From an uncultured bacterium (GTDB taxonomy: Bacteria; Planctomycetota; UBA1135), in the NCBI GenBank assembly GCA_937919925.1, contig CALFOT010000056.1, positions 44,591 to 108,590 on the forward strand: a stretch of DNA of 64,000 nucleotides. The letters run 5' to 3'. The notes under the pieces are model-generated. The model saw nothing but the letters and a program-made list of their open reading frames with translations, searched no databases and was not told where the DNA came from. Below are positions 1-8,537 of this stretch, one piece after another (the first letter of the stretch is position 1; every line of letters starts with the position of its first letter). The translations under genes were made by a program, and so were the position numbers.

Positions 1-1018
1 CGAAGTAAGTCTGATCGTGCCAATCATCCAGCACGCTCGACCCGCCTACGCCACTACGTGCATAGAGATTCCTTTCGGTCACGGAAGCAGCAGCAAAAGC
101 TTCCACCCAGTCATCGCCGGAAGGCATATGCCAAACCATGTCGACCAAACCGCGGAACCCTTCAAAGCGGTTTTCCGGACGGCTGTTGGCCCAGCGGTTT
201 GCGTTAAATTCTGCAACGGTGAGCCCGCCAGGAGCCGCGTGGTCATCATCAAAATAACTGAGTGAAGTAGCAAGCCACGAACCATCATCCATAGTTTGGC
301 GTACTTCCGCACTAAAATCCTTCTGGCTAAAATCACCGTCATCGCGATAACCATCACCGTGGCGGTCCAATAAGGAGAAGCGATATCCAGTGCCGTTGCT
401 GGTAGTCGTGCCACCGGTGAGAAAACTGCTCGCAAAGCCCTGCGTGCCGAATGCTTGGCGCACTTCGAATTCGAGCTTCTCAGGAATCGGACGGGTCACG
501 AAGTTGATGACACCACCGACGGTGTTCGGGGAATAACGCACCGTGTGTCCACCACGGATACTATCGACGGCATACACACGTTCGGCAGCCAGTGGCATAA
601 AAGAAAAAGCGGTCCAGCCATAAGGGCCGGCATTTGCGGGCACGCCATTGATCAAGACACTGATGTATTCGGTGAGGCCGTCATCAGGCAAACCGCGGGC
701 GCTGAAACTTGGCGCAGATGCTTCGCCGCCGTTGTAGGGGCGCGTGGCCACTGTGGGCAAGTGCTGCACGAGATCGTTCAAGTCTCGTGCACCAATGGCA
801 CGTATCGTTTCGGGGCTGAGAATATCGCGCGAGCCTGGGAAGTTGAGGGGCACGACCGGCACCCCATCCGATTGGACACGTCCAATCACCAGGATTTCAT
901 CGGCGATGGGGATTTCTTTTTGAGACTTGTTCTCTTCTTGCTGTGCAAAAGTGTTGCTAGCAAGAATCAAAGTAACAGGTAGGGCGAACAGAAAAGTTCT
1001 GAGGGAGCAATCAGACAT
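1..1018 (-). CDS. TonB-dependent outer-membrane receptor, FecA-like (C-terminus cut by window edge)
   Basis: Outer-membrane active transporter for a bound ligand such as a siderophore or other metal chelate. Reading the minus strand from ATG at 1018 gives 339 residues with no stop before the window edge. It has a signal peptide (about residues 1-25, ending TFA) and then a plug domain. Plug hallmarks are an SARGLP segment, ERVYAVDSIRGG and a YSPNTVGGVINFVTRP stretch, which match the FecA-type subfamily, where RGG..V.YGPN..GGVINFVT is typical. The beginning of the barrel follows. The C-terminal barrel is outside the window. The ligand cannot be told, and no riboswitch motif was recognised upstream. 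The start codon overlaps the stop of a short upstream reading frame (see 1011-1181). Confidence 0.85.
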   Translation of the reverse strand, partial: MSDCSLRTFLFALPVTLILASNTFAQQEENKSQKEIPIADEILVIGRVQSDGVPVVPLNFPGSRDILSPETIRAIGARDLNDLVQHLPTVATRPYNGGEASAPSFSARGLPDDGLTEYISVLINGVPANAGPYGWTAFSFMPLAAERVYAVDSIRGGHTVRYSPNTVGGVINFVTRPIPEKLEFEVRQAFGTQGFASSFLTGGTTTSNGTGYRFSLLDRHGDGYRDDGDFSQKDFSAEVRQTMDDGSWLATSLSYFDDDHAAPGGLTVAEFNANRWANSRPENRFEGFRGLVDMVWHMPSGDDWVEAFAAASVTERNLYARSGVGGSSVLDDWHDQTYF

Positions 1019-1181
1019 GCGGTGCTTTGAGCAAGCGGCGTGCCAACTTTCCAGCGAATGGGGTATCAATTTTTGTTCCGCAGCCGGAGCAAAATATGAA
1101 ACGTTTTTGCTTTAATTCAACATTCTTGAAATCGATGTTTTCCGGCCCCGGTTCCCTCTCTATTTTGTTTCCTCCCAACAA
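1011..1181 (-). CDS. Possible short ORF with half zinc ribbon, overlapping the TonB receptor start
   Basis: No ATG start exists; in-frame TTG codons at 1181 and 1178 are possible starts, neither with a convincing ribosome binding site. The C-terminal part reads FCSGCGTKIDTPFAGKLARR, similar to the first half of small zinc ribbons of the CxxCGxxI...AGK type common in planctomycetes. The second cysteine pair is missing. The stop TGA lies at 1011-1013, within the second and third codons of the TonB receptor gene, an overlap that would fit translational coupling. It could equally be a gene remnant or chance. Visible support is only the motif and the overlap. Confidence 0.25.
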   Translation of the reverse strand: MLGGNKIEREPGPENIDFKNVELKQKRFIFCSGCGTKIDTPFAGKLARRLLKAPHV

Positions 1182-1289
1182 GCCAAGCTGCAGTGCACAC
1201 TTTCGTTGCCGTGGCCAGTGCGACTTCAGCGGGCCCGCAAGAAAACAAGCGCCTGGAAGTTGGCGACGAAAAACTGTAAAACGAGCCTG

Positions 1290-1907
1290 ATGAAACTGTA
1301 CTTAGTGCGCCATGGAGCCGTTACGCCCAAGAAGGAGGGCGTTTTCTATGGGGGCACCGAGGTTCCTCTTTCTGATTTCGGAATCATGCAGGCTCAGGCG
1401 GCGGGCGTGTTCTTGTCGGAACTGCCCATCCAGTCGGTACTCGCGAGTCCGTTGGCGCGGGCGCAGTTCGGGGCGCAGTGCCTGCTCGCGTCGCGCAAGG
1501 GGATGCTGCTCCAAACACGCGAGGACTTTATGGAAATTGATCGCGGGCGTTGGGTGGGTTTGCGTGGCGACGAAGTGCGCGAGCTTTTCCCTGGAGATTT
1601 GGAAGCGCATCAAGCAGACCTCGAAGGCTGGCGGGGGCACGGTGGAGAATCGCTTGGCGCCCTCCGCGATCGCGTGTTGCGCGCGATTTATGCTTTGGAG
1701 TCGGAGTTTTCTAGCGACGCCGCGGTGGCCATCGTTTGCCACATGTTCCCAGTGAAAGCGGTGTTTGCTGCAGCGCTGGGTTTAGAATTATCGCAGTGGG
1801 CGGATCAAAGCGTTCCCACTGGGAGCGTTTCCGAATTTCAACTGGAAGCAGGGGTCCTCAGGTATTTGCGCGGCCCCATTTGCCCACCGTTGCTGGTTGT
1901 GCCGTGA
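1290..1907 (+). CDS. Histidine phosphatase family protein (phosphoglycerate mutase-like)
   Basis: Cytoplasmic phosphatase of the histidine phosphatase superfamily, 205 residues from the ATG at 1290. The phospho-acceptor motif LVRHG is at residues 4-8, the second core segment IVCHMFPVKA (usual form V.HG/H) is near residue 150, and the acidic MEIDRGRWVG element lies between them. Longer starts upstream are possible, but the fold begins exactly at MKLYLVRHG. The family includes alpha-ribazole phosphatase (CobC) and broad sugar-phosphate phosphatases; no residue here decides the substrate. It is convergent with the CDF transporter gene, one base apart. Confidence 0.8.
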   Translation: MKLYLVRHGAVTPKKEGVFYGGTEVPLSDFGIMQAQAAGVFLSELPIQSVLASPLARAQFGAQCLLASRKGMLLQTREDFMEIDRGRWVGLRGDEVRELFPGDLEAHQADLEGWRGHGGESLGALRDRVLRAIYALESEFSSDAAVAIVCHMFPVKAVFAAALGLELSQWADQSVPTGSVSEFQLEAGVLRYLRGPICPPLLVVP

Positions 1908-1908
1908 T

Positions 1909-2799
1909 TTACAGCGGATCAGCATGCACGGTAACGGTGCAGTTTGGCAGCGCGGCTTCAATCGCAGCGCTGACATATTCGGATAAATCATGGGCTTCGA
2001 CAAAACTCATGTGGCGGTTGAGATCCAAATGCAGCTCCAAGAAAATATCAGCACCGGAACGTCGTGAGCGTAAGTCATGGAAGCCGGAAACCTGGGGTGT
2101 GAATTTGGATACCGCGTGCATGATGGCAGCGGCTTCACGCGGCCGTAAGCCGCGGTCCATCAAGCCTTCAATCGAGGACACAAAAACTTCACGGGCAGTG
2201 TTCAGAATCACTAATGAGATTAGAATGCCAACCGCCAAGTCGGGCCACATCGCGCCATCCAATAACCACGCCAAAACTAAGCCCGCAACCACGCTGAAGT
2301 TCATCAGCAAATCGCTGGTGTAATGATAAGAATCGGCTTTCAGCGCCGGGGATCCCGTTTCGAGCGCTACCTTACGCAAGCGACCAATCAGCCACCAAGT
2401 AACGACGCTCGAGATCGCCATCACCGCCACGCCGAGCCACGGTAATTTCAGTTCGTATTCATCCTGCCGCACAAAGCGATTGACGGAATGCACCGCCAAA
2501 GCGAGCCCGGAGAGTAGTATGAACAGCGATTGAAATAAGGCGGCAAGACCCTCGGCTTTACCGTGACCCCATTGATACTTGGCGTTTGCCGGGCGCTCCG
2601 CAGCCAAAATCGCCCATAACACCAGCAGCGACGCCAACATATCGAATAACGAATCCAGCGCCGAACCTAATACTCCGGTGGAAGAAGTTGCCAAATACGT
2701 GCCACCTTTGAGCAGCACTAAGCCCATCGCGACCTTCACCGAGGTTTTCGCGGTCGATGATCTACGACGACCGTGTTGGTCGGAAGTTGGCAGCTCCAT
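1909..2799 (-). CDS. Cation diffusion facilitator (CDF) family metal efflux transporter, FieF-like
   Basis: Inner-membrane proton antiporter exporting divalent cations (Zn, Fe, Co or Cd in the family). About six membrane helices; the metal-site pattern DxxxD occurs in helix II (about residues 49 and 53, SALDSLFDML) and HxxxD in helix V (about 159 and 163, YHYTSD), the FieF arrangement. A cytoplasmic C-terminal ferredoxin-like domain follows, containing FHDLRSRRSG, the usual dimer segment. The start at 2799 (MELPTS) is preferred over 2829 because a TATCTT box ends 7 bases upstream of it. The gene is divergent from 2845-4500. The specific metal is not readable. Confidence 0.85.
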   Translation of the reverse strand: MELPTSDQHGRRRSSTAKTSVKVAMGLVLLKGGTYLATSSTGVLGSALDSLFDMLASLLVLWAILAAERPANAKYQWGHGKAEGLAALFQSLFILLSGLALAVHSVNRFVRQDEYELKLPWLGVAVMAISSVVTWWLIGRLRKVALETGSPALKADSYHYTSDLLMNFSVVAGLVLAWLLDGAMWPDLAVGILISLVILNTAREVFVSSIEGLMDRGLRPREAAAIMHAVSKFTPQVSGFHDLRSRRSGADIFLELHLDLNRHMSFVEAHDLSEYVSAAIEAALPNCTVTVHADPL

Positions 2800-2844
2800 T
2801 ACGTGGAAGATACCCTGTCCTACCCTCATCTATATAGGAGAATC

Positions 2845-4500
2845 ATGTTCATGTCGCCGTCCTCTACCCATTTGCACCTCGATGCCCGTCAACAACGCGG
2901 CGCGATTGCCAAGGGTGCCCTGCTGCTTGCTGGTTTGGTGTTGGCCGCCGCCGCGGCGTGGGTGGTGCTTGCGAGTGGCCCTATGGCGCCCATCGAGGAT
3001 CTGCCGAGTCCTACGGGGGTGGAACCGGCGGTGGCCACAACCGAAGACCCTGGGCTGGAAGAAGGGCCCAAACGCGCTTTGCCGGGCAGCGGAAATTTGC
3101 AGGTGGAGTTGGTTTATCTTGGCAGCAGAGCGGAGCAGCAACTACGCGTGCAGCGTCAGGGTTCGTTGGTTGGCGTGATTTATGGTTCGGCGGGCAATGG
3201 TGCCCCTGTGGATGATGCAATCATTCGCGTCGAGGGCGGTCCGCAAGATGGTTTGAGCACGCGGAGTGATCACGAAGGCAAGTTCGCACTTGAGGGATTG
3301 ATCCCTGGCACACATTTTTTCCGCATTGATTCCGCGCAAAATTTTTCCGTGGTGCGGATGCAACGGGTGGTGGAGCACAACCCCACCAAGCGTGATTTTT
3401 TCCTTGGCCAGCCGATGGATTTGGAAGTCTTGGTACGCGATGATAAGAATAAACCGCTCGAAAATGCTTTGGTCTTGGTTGATGGGGGGCTGCATCAAGG
3501 AACCACCAACACGGCCGGGATTGCTTTAATTGGCAATGTCGTGGGAGGACGTCGGGTGCTGGTCGATGTGCGCGCCGAAGGATTTGTGCCCGTGCGTTAT
3601 GAAATGAATTTGTTTGCCGACGGCTTGGCGGAAGGTCCGTTGGAGTTGCCGCCGTTACCGCGCGGTGGCACCGTACGCGGGCGCATCAAATCTTGGCCCG
3701 GTGGTGCGCTGCCAACCATCACTTTGGTGCCGCGCGCCACACAACCCGGTGGTGCGCTGGTGGCCTGGGAAACTTGGCAAGACTTGGTGGTGGACCGCGA
3801 AGGGCGATTTTTGATTGAAAATGTGCCCACCACACACTTGCTTGATATTCGCGCTTTCCATCCGTGGGGTGTTTCCGATCCGCGGATGCGTGCCGTGACC
3901 CCAAGTGCCTTCACCGCAGCCAGCATCGAGTTTGTCATCCGCGAATCAAAAGCCAAGATTACCGGCACCGTGTTCGGTCCATCTGGCCGGCCCCAATCGG
4001 GCGTGGCGCTGAGTTTGTTGGCCTTGCATCCCGATCAAGTGTTAGCGGCGCTCTATCCGGGCTTGGAAAATTCTCCGGTTGGTGTGCGCTTGCCGGTGCC
4101 GGCACAAATGCAGCGCGATACCACGTCAGCGGCCGACGGCTCGTTTGTATTTGCGGTAGGTGACCACCTGCCCGGTACTGGTTCCTATGTGTTGCTAGCC
4201 TCTGCCGACGGCGTCCGCACGGCGCGTTATGAGGTGCAAACCGTCGGCCAAAATATCGAAGTGCATCTGCAGGCACAAGACACGCAAGCCTCTGTGGCGC
4301 TTGAACGCCTTGATGACGGCCCCCTGCCGGCTGGCGCGCACTGGATCCTGAATGGTACTGCTATGGAGGCGGCAGGTTTGTTGTTGGGTGATTTGCAGGA
4401 AGGCCTTTATCGGGTGAAGGTGAGCCGTGCGCAGCAAACTTTGTGGCAACGTGATGACTTGTATATCGAGCGCGGTACGGTCATTGATTTATCGCTCTGA
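2845..4500 (+). CDS. Membrane-anchored protein with carboxypeptidase regulatory-like repeats
   Basis: 551-residue protein of unknown specific function. The N-terminus is basic, then one membrane helix (about residues 22-42, alanine-rich), so the rest is probably periplasmic. The exported part holds several CarboxypepD_reg/Ig-like beta modules: GSLVGVIYG..G.PVDDAIIRV, then a DHEGKFALEGLIPG segment, then VRDDKNKPLENALVLVDGG, and a later ITGTVFGPSGRPQSGVALS. The SD sequence AGGAG at 2836-2840 lies 4 bases before ATG 2845 and 10 before ATG 2851; either could be used. Such proteins are common surface-associated modules in planctomycetes. No enzyme motif is visible. Confidence 0.7.
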   Translation: MFMSPSSTHLHLDARQQRGAIAKGALLLAGLVLAAAAAWVVLASGPMAPIEDLPSPTGVEPAVATTEDPGLEEGPKRALPGSGNLQVELVYLGSRAEQQLRVQRQGSLVGVIYGSAGNGAPVDDAIIRVEGGPQDGLSTRSDHEGKFALEGLIPGTHFFRIDSAQNFSVVRMQRVVEHNPTKRDFFLGQPMDLEVLVRDDKNKPLENALVLVDGGLHQGTTNTAGIALIGNVVGGRRVLVDVRAEGFVPVRYEMNLFADGLAEGPLELPPLPRGGTVRGRIKSWPGGALPTITLVPRATQPGGALVAWETWQDLVVDREGRFLIENVPTTHLLDIRAFHPWGVSDPRMRAVTPSAFTAASIEFVIRESKAKITGTVFGPSGRPQSGVALSLLALHPDQVLAALYPGLENSPVGVRLPVPAQMQRDTTSAADGSFVFAVGDHLPGTGSYVLLASADGVRTARYEVQTVGQNIEVHLQAQDTQASVALERLDDGPLPAGAHWILNGTAMEAAGLLLGDLQEGLYRVKVSRAQQTLWQRDDLYIERGTVIDLSL

Positions 4501-4565
4501 GAGTAGACGCCAAAAAGCATTTCTTGGCTACTCCAAGCGCAGCAAGCACGAGGGTTGCGGCCTGT

Positions 4566-4571
4566 TAGAAT
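4566..4571 (+). promoter_or_regulatory. TAGAAT -10-like box of hutH
   Basis: TAGAAT ends 7 bases before the hutH ATG at 4579 and no Shine-Dalgarno sequence lies between them, so transcription would begin at or next to the start codon. Confidence 0.45.
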
Positions 4572-4578
4572 TCCTCCC

Positions 4579-6114
4579 ATGCTGCGAGTCCAATTGGGTG
4601 AAGACCTTTCCGCTGAAACTCTTGCTGCGCTTGCTCGCGGCGCACAAGTGAAGCTTATTTTAGGGCGTGATGCTTTAGCGCGCGTGAAGCGTGCGCGCGC
4701 AACGGTGGAAACTATCGTCAAGCAGGGTAAACCAGTTTATGGAGTGAACACTGGTTTTGGTGCTCTAGCCAAGGTGAAAATTTCGCCGGCAGATACTGGC
4801 ACGCTGCAACGCAATTTACTCCTGTCGCACGCCGTAGGTGTGGGTGCTGATATGCCTGCGTTGGAAAAACGTTTGTCGTTATTGCTGCGCATTCATTCGC
4901 TTTGTCGTGGAGTGAGCGGCGTGCGCCCCGAGATGGTGCGCTGGTTTATGGATTTGTTCCACTCAGGCTGGCTACCGCACATGCCAGAGCAAGGCAGTGT
5001 GGGTGCATGTGGTGATTTAGCGCCATTGGCCCATCAAGCCTTGCCGGTAATTGGCGAAGGCAAGTTGGTTTCTCCAAGCGGCACCGTCATGGCCACACGC
5101 GTTGCCTTGAAGAAGATGGGCATGGCGCCGATGGTTCTTGCCGCCAAGGAAGGTATCGGCTTAATCAACGGCGTGCAGGTTTCAAATGCGATAGGATTAG
5201 TGGCGTGGGCACGGCTGTGTGATTTATCCGTGACGGCAGATATCGCTGGGGCCATGTCGGTAGAAGCTTTGATGGGAAGTCATGCGCCGTTCGATAAGCG
5301 CGTGACCGATGTACGCCCGCACCCGGGTGCACAGCGCACGTCTGCAAACTTGCGCCAACTGCTCAAGAATTCCGCAGTCCACAAGGCGCATGCTTCCTGT
5401 GACCGCGTGCAAGATCCTTATTCGTTTCGCTGTATGCCGCAGGTGCATGGCGCTGCCAAGGACGCGCTGGCTTTTGTTGGCGCGGCGCTGATTTGTGAGG
5501 CAAACTCGGCAACGGATAACCCACTTATTTTCCCGCTGCGCGGCGATTCCATTTCGGCGGGTAACTTTCATGGTCAACCGATTGCGCTGCCGATGGATTT
5601 TGCGGCGACTGCATTATGCGCGTGGGGCAATATCTCCGAGCGCCGCATTAGCACCTTGATTCATCCCGGGATGTCGGAGTTGCCGGCGTTCCTTACGCCC
5701 GAGCCAGGCTTGAGTTCTGGCCTGATGATTCCACAAGTGGTTGCAGCCGCGTTGGTGAGCGAGAACAAAACACATGCCCATCCGGCGAGTGCTGACAACG
5801 TCACAACTTCGGCAGATCAGGAAGACCATGTATCGATGGCCAATTTCGCAGCGCGTAAGTTGCGCTTGGCAACCGTTAACACCGAGCGCGTGTTAGGTAT
5901 TGAGCTGTACACAGCAGCGCAAGGGCGCGAATTCCATAAGGATTTGCGCGCCGGTGATGGTGTGCAAGCTGCTTATGCATTCATTCGTAAACACATCAAG
6001 CCACTCAAAGCCGATCGCTTTATGGCTGATGAGCTCAACTTGATGACCGAGCTGGTGGCCAATGGCGCGCTGCGCCGCGCTGCGGAACAAGCTTGTGGCG
6101 TTTTGCGCGTTTAG
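4579..6114 (+). CDS. hutH: Histidine ammonia-lyase with Ala-Cys-Gly at the MIO site
   Basis: Cytoplasmic enzyme converting L-histidine to urocanate and ammonia, the first step of histidine degradation. 511 residues, normal for the family. The catalytic tyrosine is in VYGVNTGFG (Tyr54). The conserved MIO-loop segment reads GSVGACGDLAPL: residues 143-145 are Ala-Cys-Gly, with codon TGT where the family has Ser. The electrophilic MIO cofactor normally forms from Ala-Ser-Gly. Other conserved parts are intact (NGVQVSNA, QDPYSFRC, NPLIF, EDHVSMANFAARK). The next pathway enzyme, urocanase, is at 13895-15583, not adjacent. The 3' end overlaps the convergent gene by 4 bases. Confidence 0.93.
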   Translation: MLRVQLGEDLSAETLAALARGAQVKLILGRDALARVKRARATVETIVKQGKPVYGVNTGFGALAKVKISPADTGTLQRNLLLSHAVGVGADMPALEKRLSLLLRIHSLCRGVSGVRPEMVRWFMDLFHSGWLPHMPEQGSVGACGDLAPLAHQALPVIGEGKLVSPSGTVMATRVALKKMGMAPMVLAAKEGIGLINGVQVSNAIGLVAWARLCDLSVTADIAGAMSVEALMGSHAPFDKRVTDVRPHPGAQRTSANLRQLLKNSAVHKAHASCDRVQDPYSFRCMPQVHGAAKDALAFVGAALICEANSATDNPLIFPLRGDSISAGNFHGQPIALPMDFAATALCAWGNISERRISTLIHPGMSELPAFLTPEPGLSSGLMIPQVVAAALVSENKTHAHPASADNVTTSADQEDHVSMANFAARKLRLATVNTERVLGIELYTAAQGREFHKDLRAGDGVQAAYAFIRKHIKPLKADRFMADELNLMTELVANGALRRAAEQACGVLRV

Positions 6115-8504
6115 CGCGCCGCAGCAACCATTGCGGCGGTAAGGAAGTCGGTCGTGGTTGACCACTGCCAGCGCACCCAGTTCAGGGCGTCGGCAATTTG
6201 CCTATCGGTGAGCGTTGCAAGTGGTGGCATCGCTAAGTTGAAATCTTCTCCGGCTACTTGAATCGGGCCATTCAGCCCTTGTAAGACAATTGTGGCCAGT
6301 TGCTGCGGTTCTTTCTTCAGCCATTCGGAACCTTCGAGTGGTGGGGCTAATCCCGCTGCGCCGGCGCCGTTTGGAGCGTGGCAGGCGGAGCAAATATTCT
6401 TGTAAACCAGCGCTCCACGTTGAATGGAATCCTGGTGTGCTGTTGGTAACTCCGCCATGTCTGCTACCGACGGCAACTTGCCACGCGTGCCACTGCCTAA
6501 GCCAGTCAGAATGGCGTTGCTCACCGCAGTGGGTTGTAGGGCGGCAAATGCAACCGTAGCAATGATGGCTTCTTGATTAGCACTTCGCGCAATCGTTTCC
6601 GCCAGCAGAGTGTAGGTCTTGAGCATACTCGCGGCGTCTGGCCAATCCACATTTGCTGCAGCACAGGCGCGCAAGAGTGACAGCTCGCGATCTGGAACTC
6701 CGCTCAAGGCAGCACTGGGCAGCAAACGGTCGTTGGCGTTTGCGCGTAAGAGAGCACCGAGTAAGGCGATGGCATCGTCACGCTGCAGATCTCCCAGACT
6801 GAGGGCAAGTTGGCGCAAAACGATTTTGGATGGGTGCTGGGCAAGGTCCTGCCACTGTTGCCAAATCGTGTCGACGTATTCCGCCAACACAGCACTCAAC
6901 TGGATGGCGTGCGCCGTCAAAAAAGGATCAGCAGACTGCAAGGCGCTCATCAAAGTTGGGCCGAAACCGAGACCGTGCGCGTCGAGCACATATAAGGCAT
7001 GCATGCGCGCCAACGCGTTTGGAGATTCCTGTGCGAGTAACTGCAGAGCATGTTGAGTTTCAGCATCGAGCAGGTCTTCTACCAACAGGCGTTGTGCAGT
7101 TTGTCGCCACCAGCCATCGTCATGTGCAAGTGCCGCAACCAGTTCTAAGGGAGTGCATGCACCGAGGAGTTTGGAGGTTGGAGGCGTCGCGCTGGTGGTG
7201 CTCGCAGTTGCAGTTGTTGCAGCCGGCACGATCCGCCAGATGCGCCCGCGCCCGCCTGGATCTTCCAGTTTGCGCTCTTCAATTTGTTTGCGTAAGTAAG
7301 AAGTCAAAAATACGCGGTGCTGCAAAATGCCGCGATAAAAGTCTGCGATATAAACCGCACCATCCGGACCACCACAAAGGTTGACTGGGCGGAAGCGTTC
7401 ATCAGTGGATGAGAGGAACTCACTACCCGGCGCAGGATTCCTGGCGACGAGCCAGCCGTCTCGTTCGCTGAGCTGCGTGAAGCGCACAAAGTTGCCGCAG
7501 GGCTCACAAACAAAGGCGCTATTGCGCATGGATATTGGGAGCAAAGAACCGCGATAAATATGGGGTCCACATGCGCCCGTCCATTCCCGTAAAGTGCCGT
7601 CTGCGCGCAAAATACCGGGCTGATAGCCGCGATTGACGCCAGGCGTCGGCCGCGACGGCCACACCTCACTCGTATCGCCCAAGCCCACTGCAATGCCGAC
7701 GGCATTTTTTAAGTTAGCGTTGCGTAACAAGCGTGAAGCCGGCAGCAAATTCCCATAGAGCGGATAACTGTTGGTGTTGTAGTAGATGCGCCCCACATCA
7801 TCTTGAGTGATTCCCCACTGACCATGGAAGCTAGTCGGTGATTTCTCCAGCTTGCCATGAAGGAAGCGATAACGCGTGCCATCTTTGGCGTTGTAAATCC
7901 AATTATCCAAGCCCCACATCAGCCCATTCGGCGCGTGTTCGGGATTGTTCAAGCCCGCCTCGAAGCCATCCGCCACCACCGTGCGGCGGTCGGCAATGAG
8001 ATCGCCATCCGTGTCTTCGCAGTACCACAAAAATGGCGGCGACAGCACCAAGGCGCCGCCCTTGACCAAGCACAGTGCGCGTGGCAACACCAAGCCATCG
8101 GCGAAAACGTTGCGTTTATCCAACACGCCATCTCCATCGCTATCTTCAAGGATCACCACAAAACCGTCGGCCTCCAGTTCCTCGCTGCCGTCGGCATCCT
8201 GCATAAAACTGCTCATTTCCACCACCCACAAGCGCCCGTGTTCATCCCATTGCATCGCCACGGGATCGCGCACCAGCGGCTCGGCGGCCACGAACTCCAC
8301 GCGGAAACCGGCCGCGATGCGAAAGCTCGCCAGCTCTTCGGAGGCGGACAAAGGTGCGCTGGAGGGCAGCTGCCACTGCGGCCAATTGGCGATTTGCTCC
8401 TCACCTGGTTTATCGCCGTTTTGCGGATAAATGGTGCTTGCGCTAGCGACGCTCGCGAGAGTCGCCAATAATGCGAGAGTTCGTGGCGCGACGGCAAGTC
8501 CCAT
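6111..8504 (-). CDS. PVC-type membrane-bound dehydrogenase with HEAT-like region and C-terminal cytochrome c
   Basis: Exported 797-residue protein with a signal peptide at about 1-22. The N-terminal two-thirds is a beta-propeller of the PVC membrane-bound dehydrogenase / glucose-sorbosone type: FRVEFVAAEPLVRDPVAMQWD, LWVVEM, EDSDGDGVLDK, NPEHAPNGLMWGLDNWIY. An alpha-helical, alanine/leucine-rich HEAT-like stretch follows (about 440-680). A class I cytochrome c closes it: heme motif CSACH at about 705-709 and likely distal Met at 759 (AMPPL). The family occurs almost only in the PVC group, where it is presumed to oxidise sugars or alcohols in the periplasm; the substrate is unknown. The gene is divergent from the M60 gene, the starts being 33 bases apart. 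Confidence 0.82.
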   Translation of the reverse strand: MGLAVAPRTLALLATLASVASASTIYPQNGDKPGEEQIANWPQWQLPSSAPLSASEELASFRIAAGFRVEFVAAEPLVRDPVAMQWDEHGRLWVVEMSSFMQDADGSEELEADGFVVILEDSDGDGVLDKRNVFADGLVLPRALCLVKGGALVLSPPFLWYCEDTDGDLIADRRTVVADGFEAGLNNPEHAPNGLMWGLDNWIYNAKDGTRYRFLHGKLEKSPTSFHGQWGITQDDVGRIYYNTNSYPLYGNLLPASRLLRNANLKNAVGIAVGLGDTSEVWPSRPTPGVNRGYQPGILRADGTLREWTGACGPHIYRGSLLPISMRNSAFVCEPCGNFVRFTQLSERDGWLVARNPAPGSEFLSSTDERFRPVNLCGGPDGAVYIADFYRGILQHRVFLTSYLRKQIEERKLEDPGGRGRIWRIVPAATTATASTTSATPPTSKLLGACTPLELVAALAHDDGWWRQTAQRLLVEDLLDAETQHALQLLAQESPNALARMHALYVLDAHGLGFGPTLMSALQSADPFLTAHAIQLSAVLAEYVDTIWQQWQDLAQHPSKIVLRQLALSLGDLQRDDAIALLGALLRANANDRLLPSAALSGVPDRELSLLRACAAANVDWPDAASMLKTYTLLAETIARSANQEAIIATVAFAALQPTAVSNAILTGLGSGTRGKLPSVADMAELPTAHQDSIQRGALVYKNICSACHAPNGAGAAGLAPPLEGSEWLKKEPQQLATIVLQGLNGPIQVAGEDFNLAMPPLATLTDRQIADALNWVRWQWSTTTDFLTAAMVAAAR

Positions 8505-8510
8505 GTCGAA

Positions 8511-8516
8511 AGGCTA
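8511..8516 (-). promoter_or_regulatory. TAGCCT -10-like box of the PVC dehydrogenase gene
   Basis: On the minus strand TAGCCT ends 6 bases before ATG 8504, placing the predicted transcription start at the A of the start codon. It sits in the 33-base divergent intergenic space. Confidence 0.4.
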
Positions 8517-8537
8517 ACGGCGTTCTTCCCTTACAAC

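Noticed and set aside
455..982. Long plus-strand open frame opposite the TonB receptor
   Set aside because: It is the antisense of the receptor gene; the minus-strand frame encodes clear plug-domain motifs.
1019..1289. Cobalamin riboswitch upstream of the TonB receptor
   Set aside because: The conserved cobalamin-riboswitch core sequences could not be found on the minus strand.
4499..4533. Terminator hairpin after the regulatory-like repeat gene
   Set aside because: GAGTA/TACTC and GCCAA/TTGGC can pair only around a bulge, and there is no T-run.
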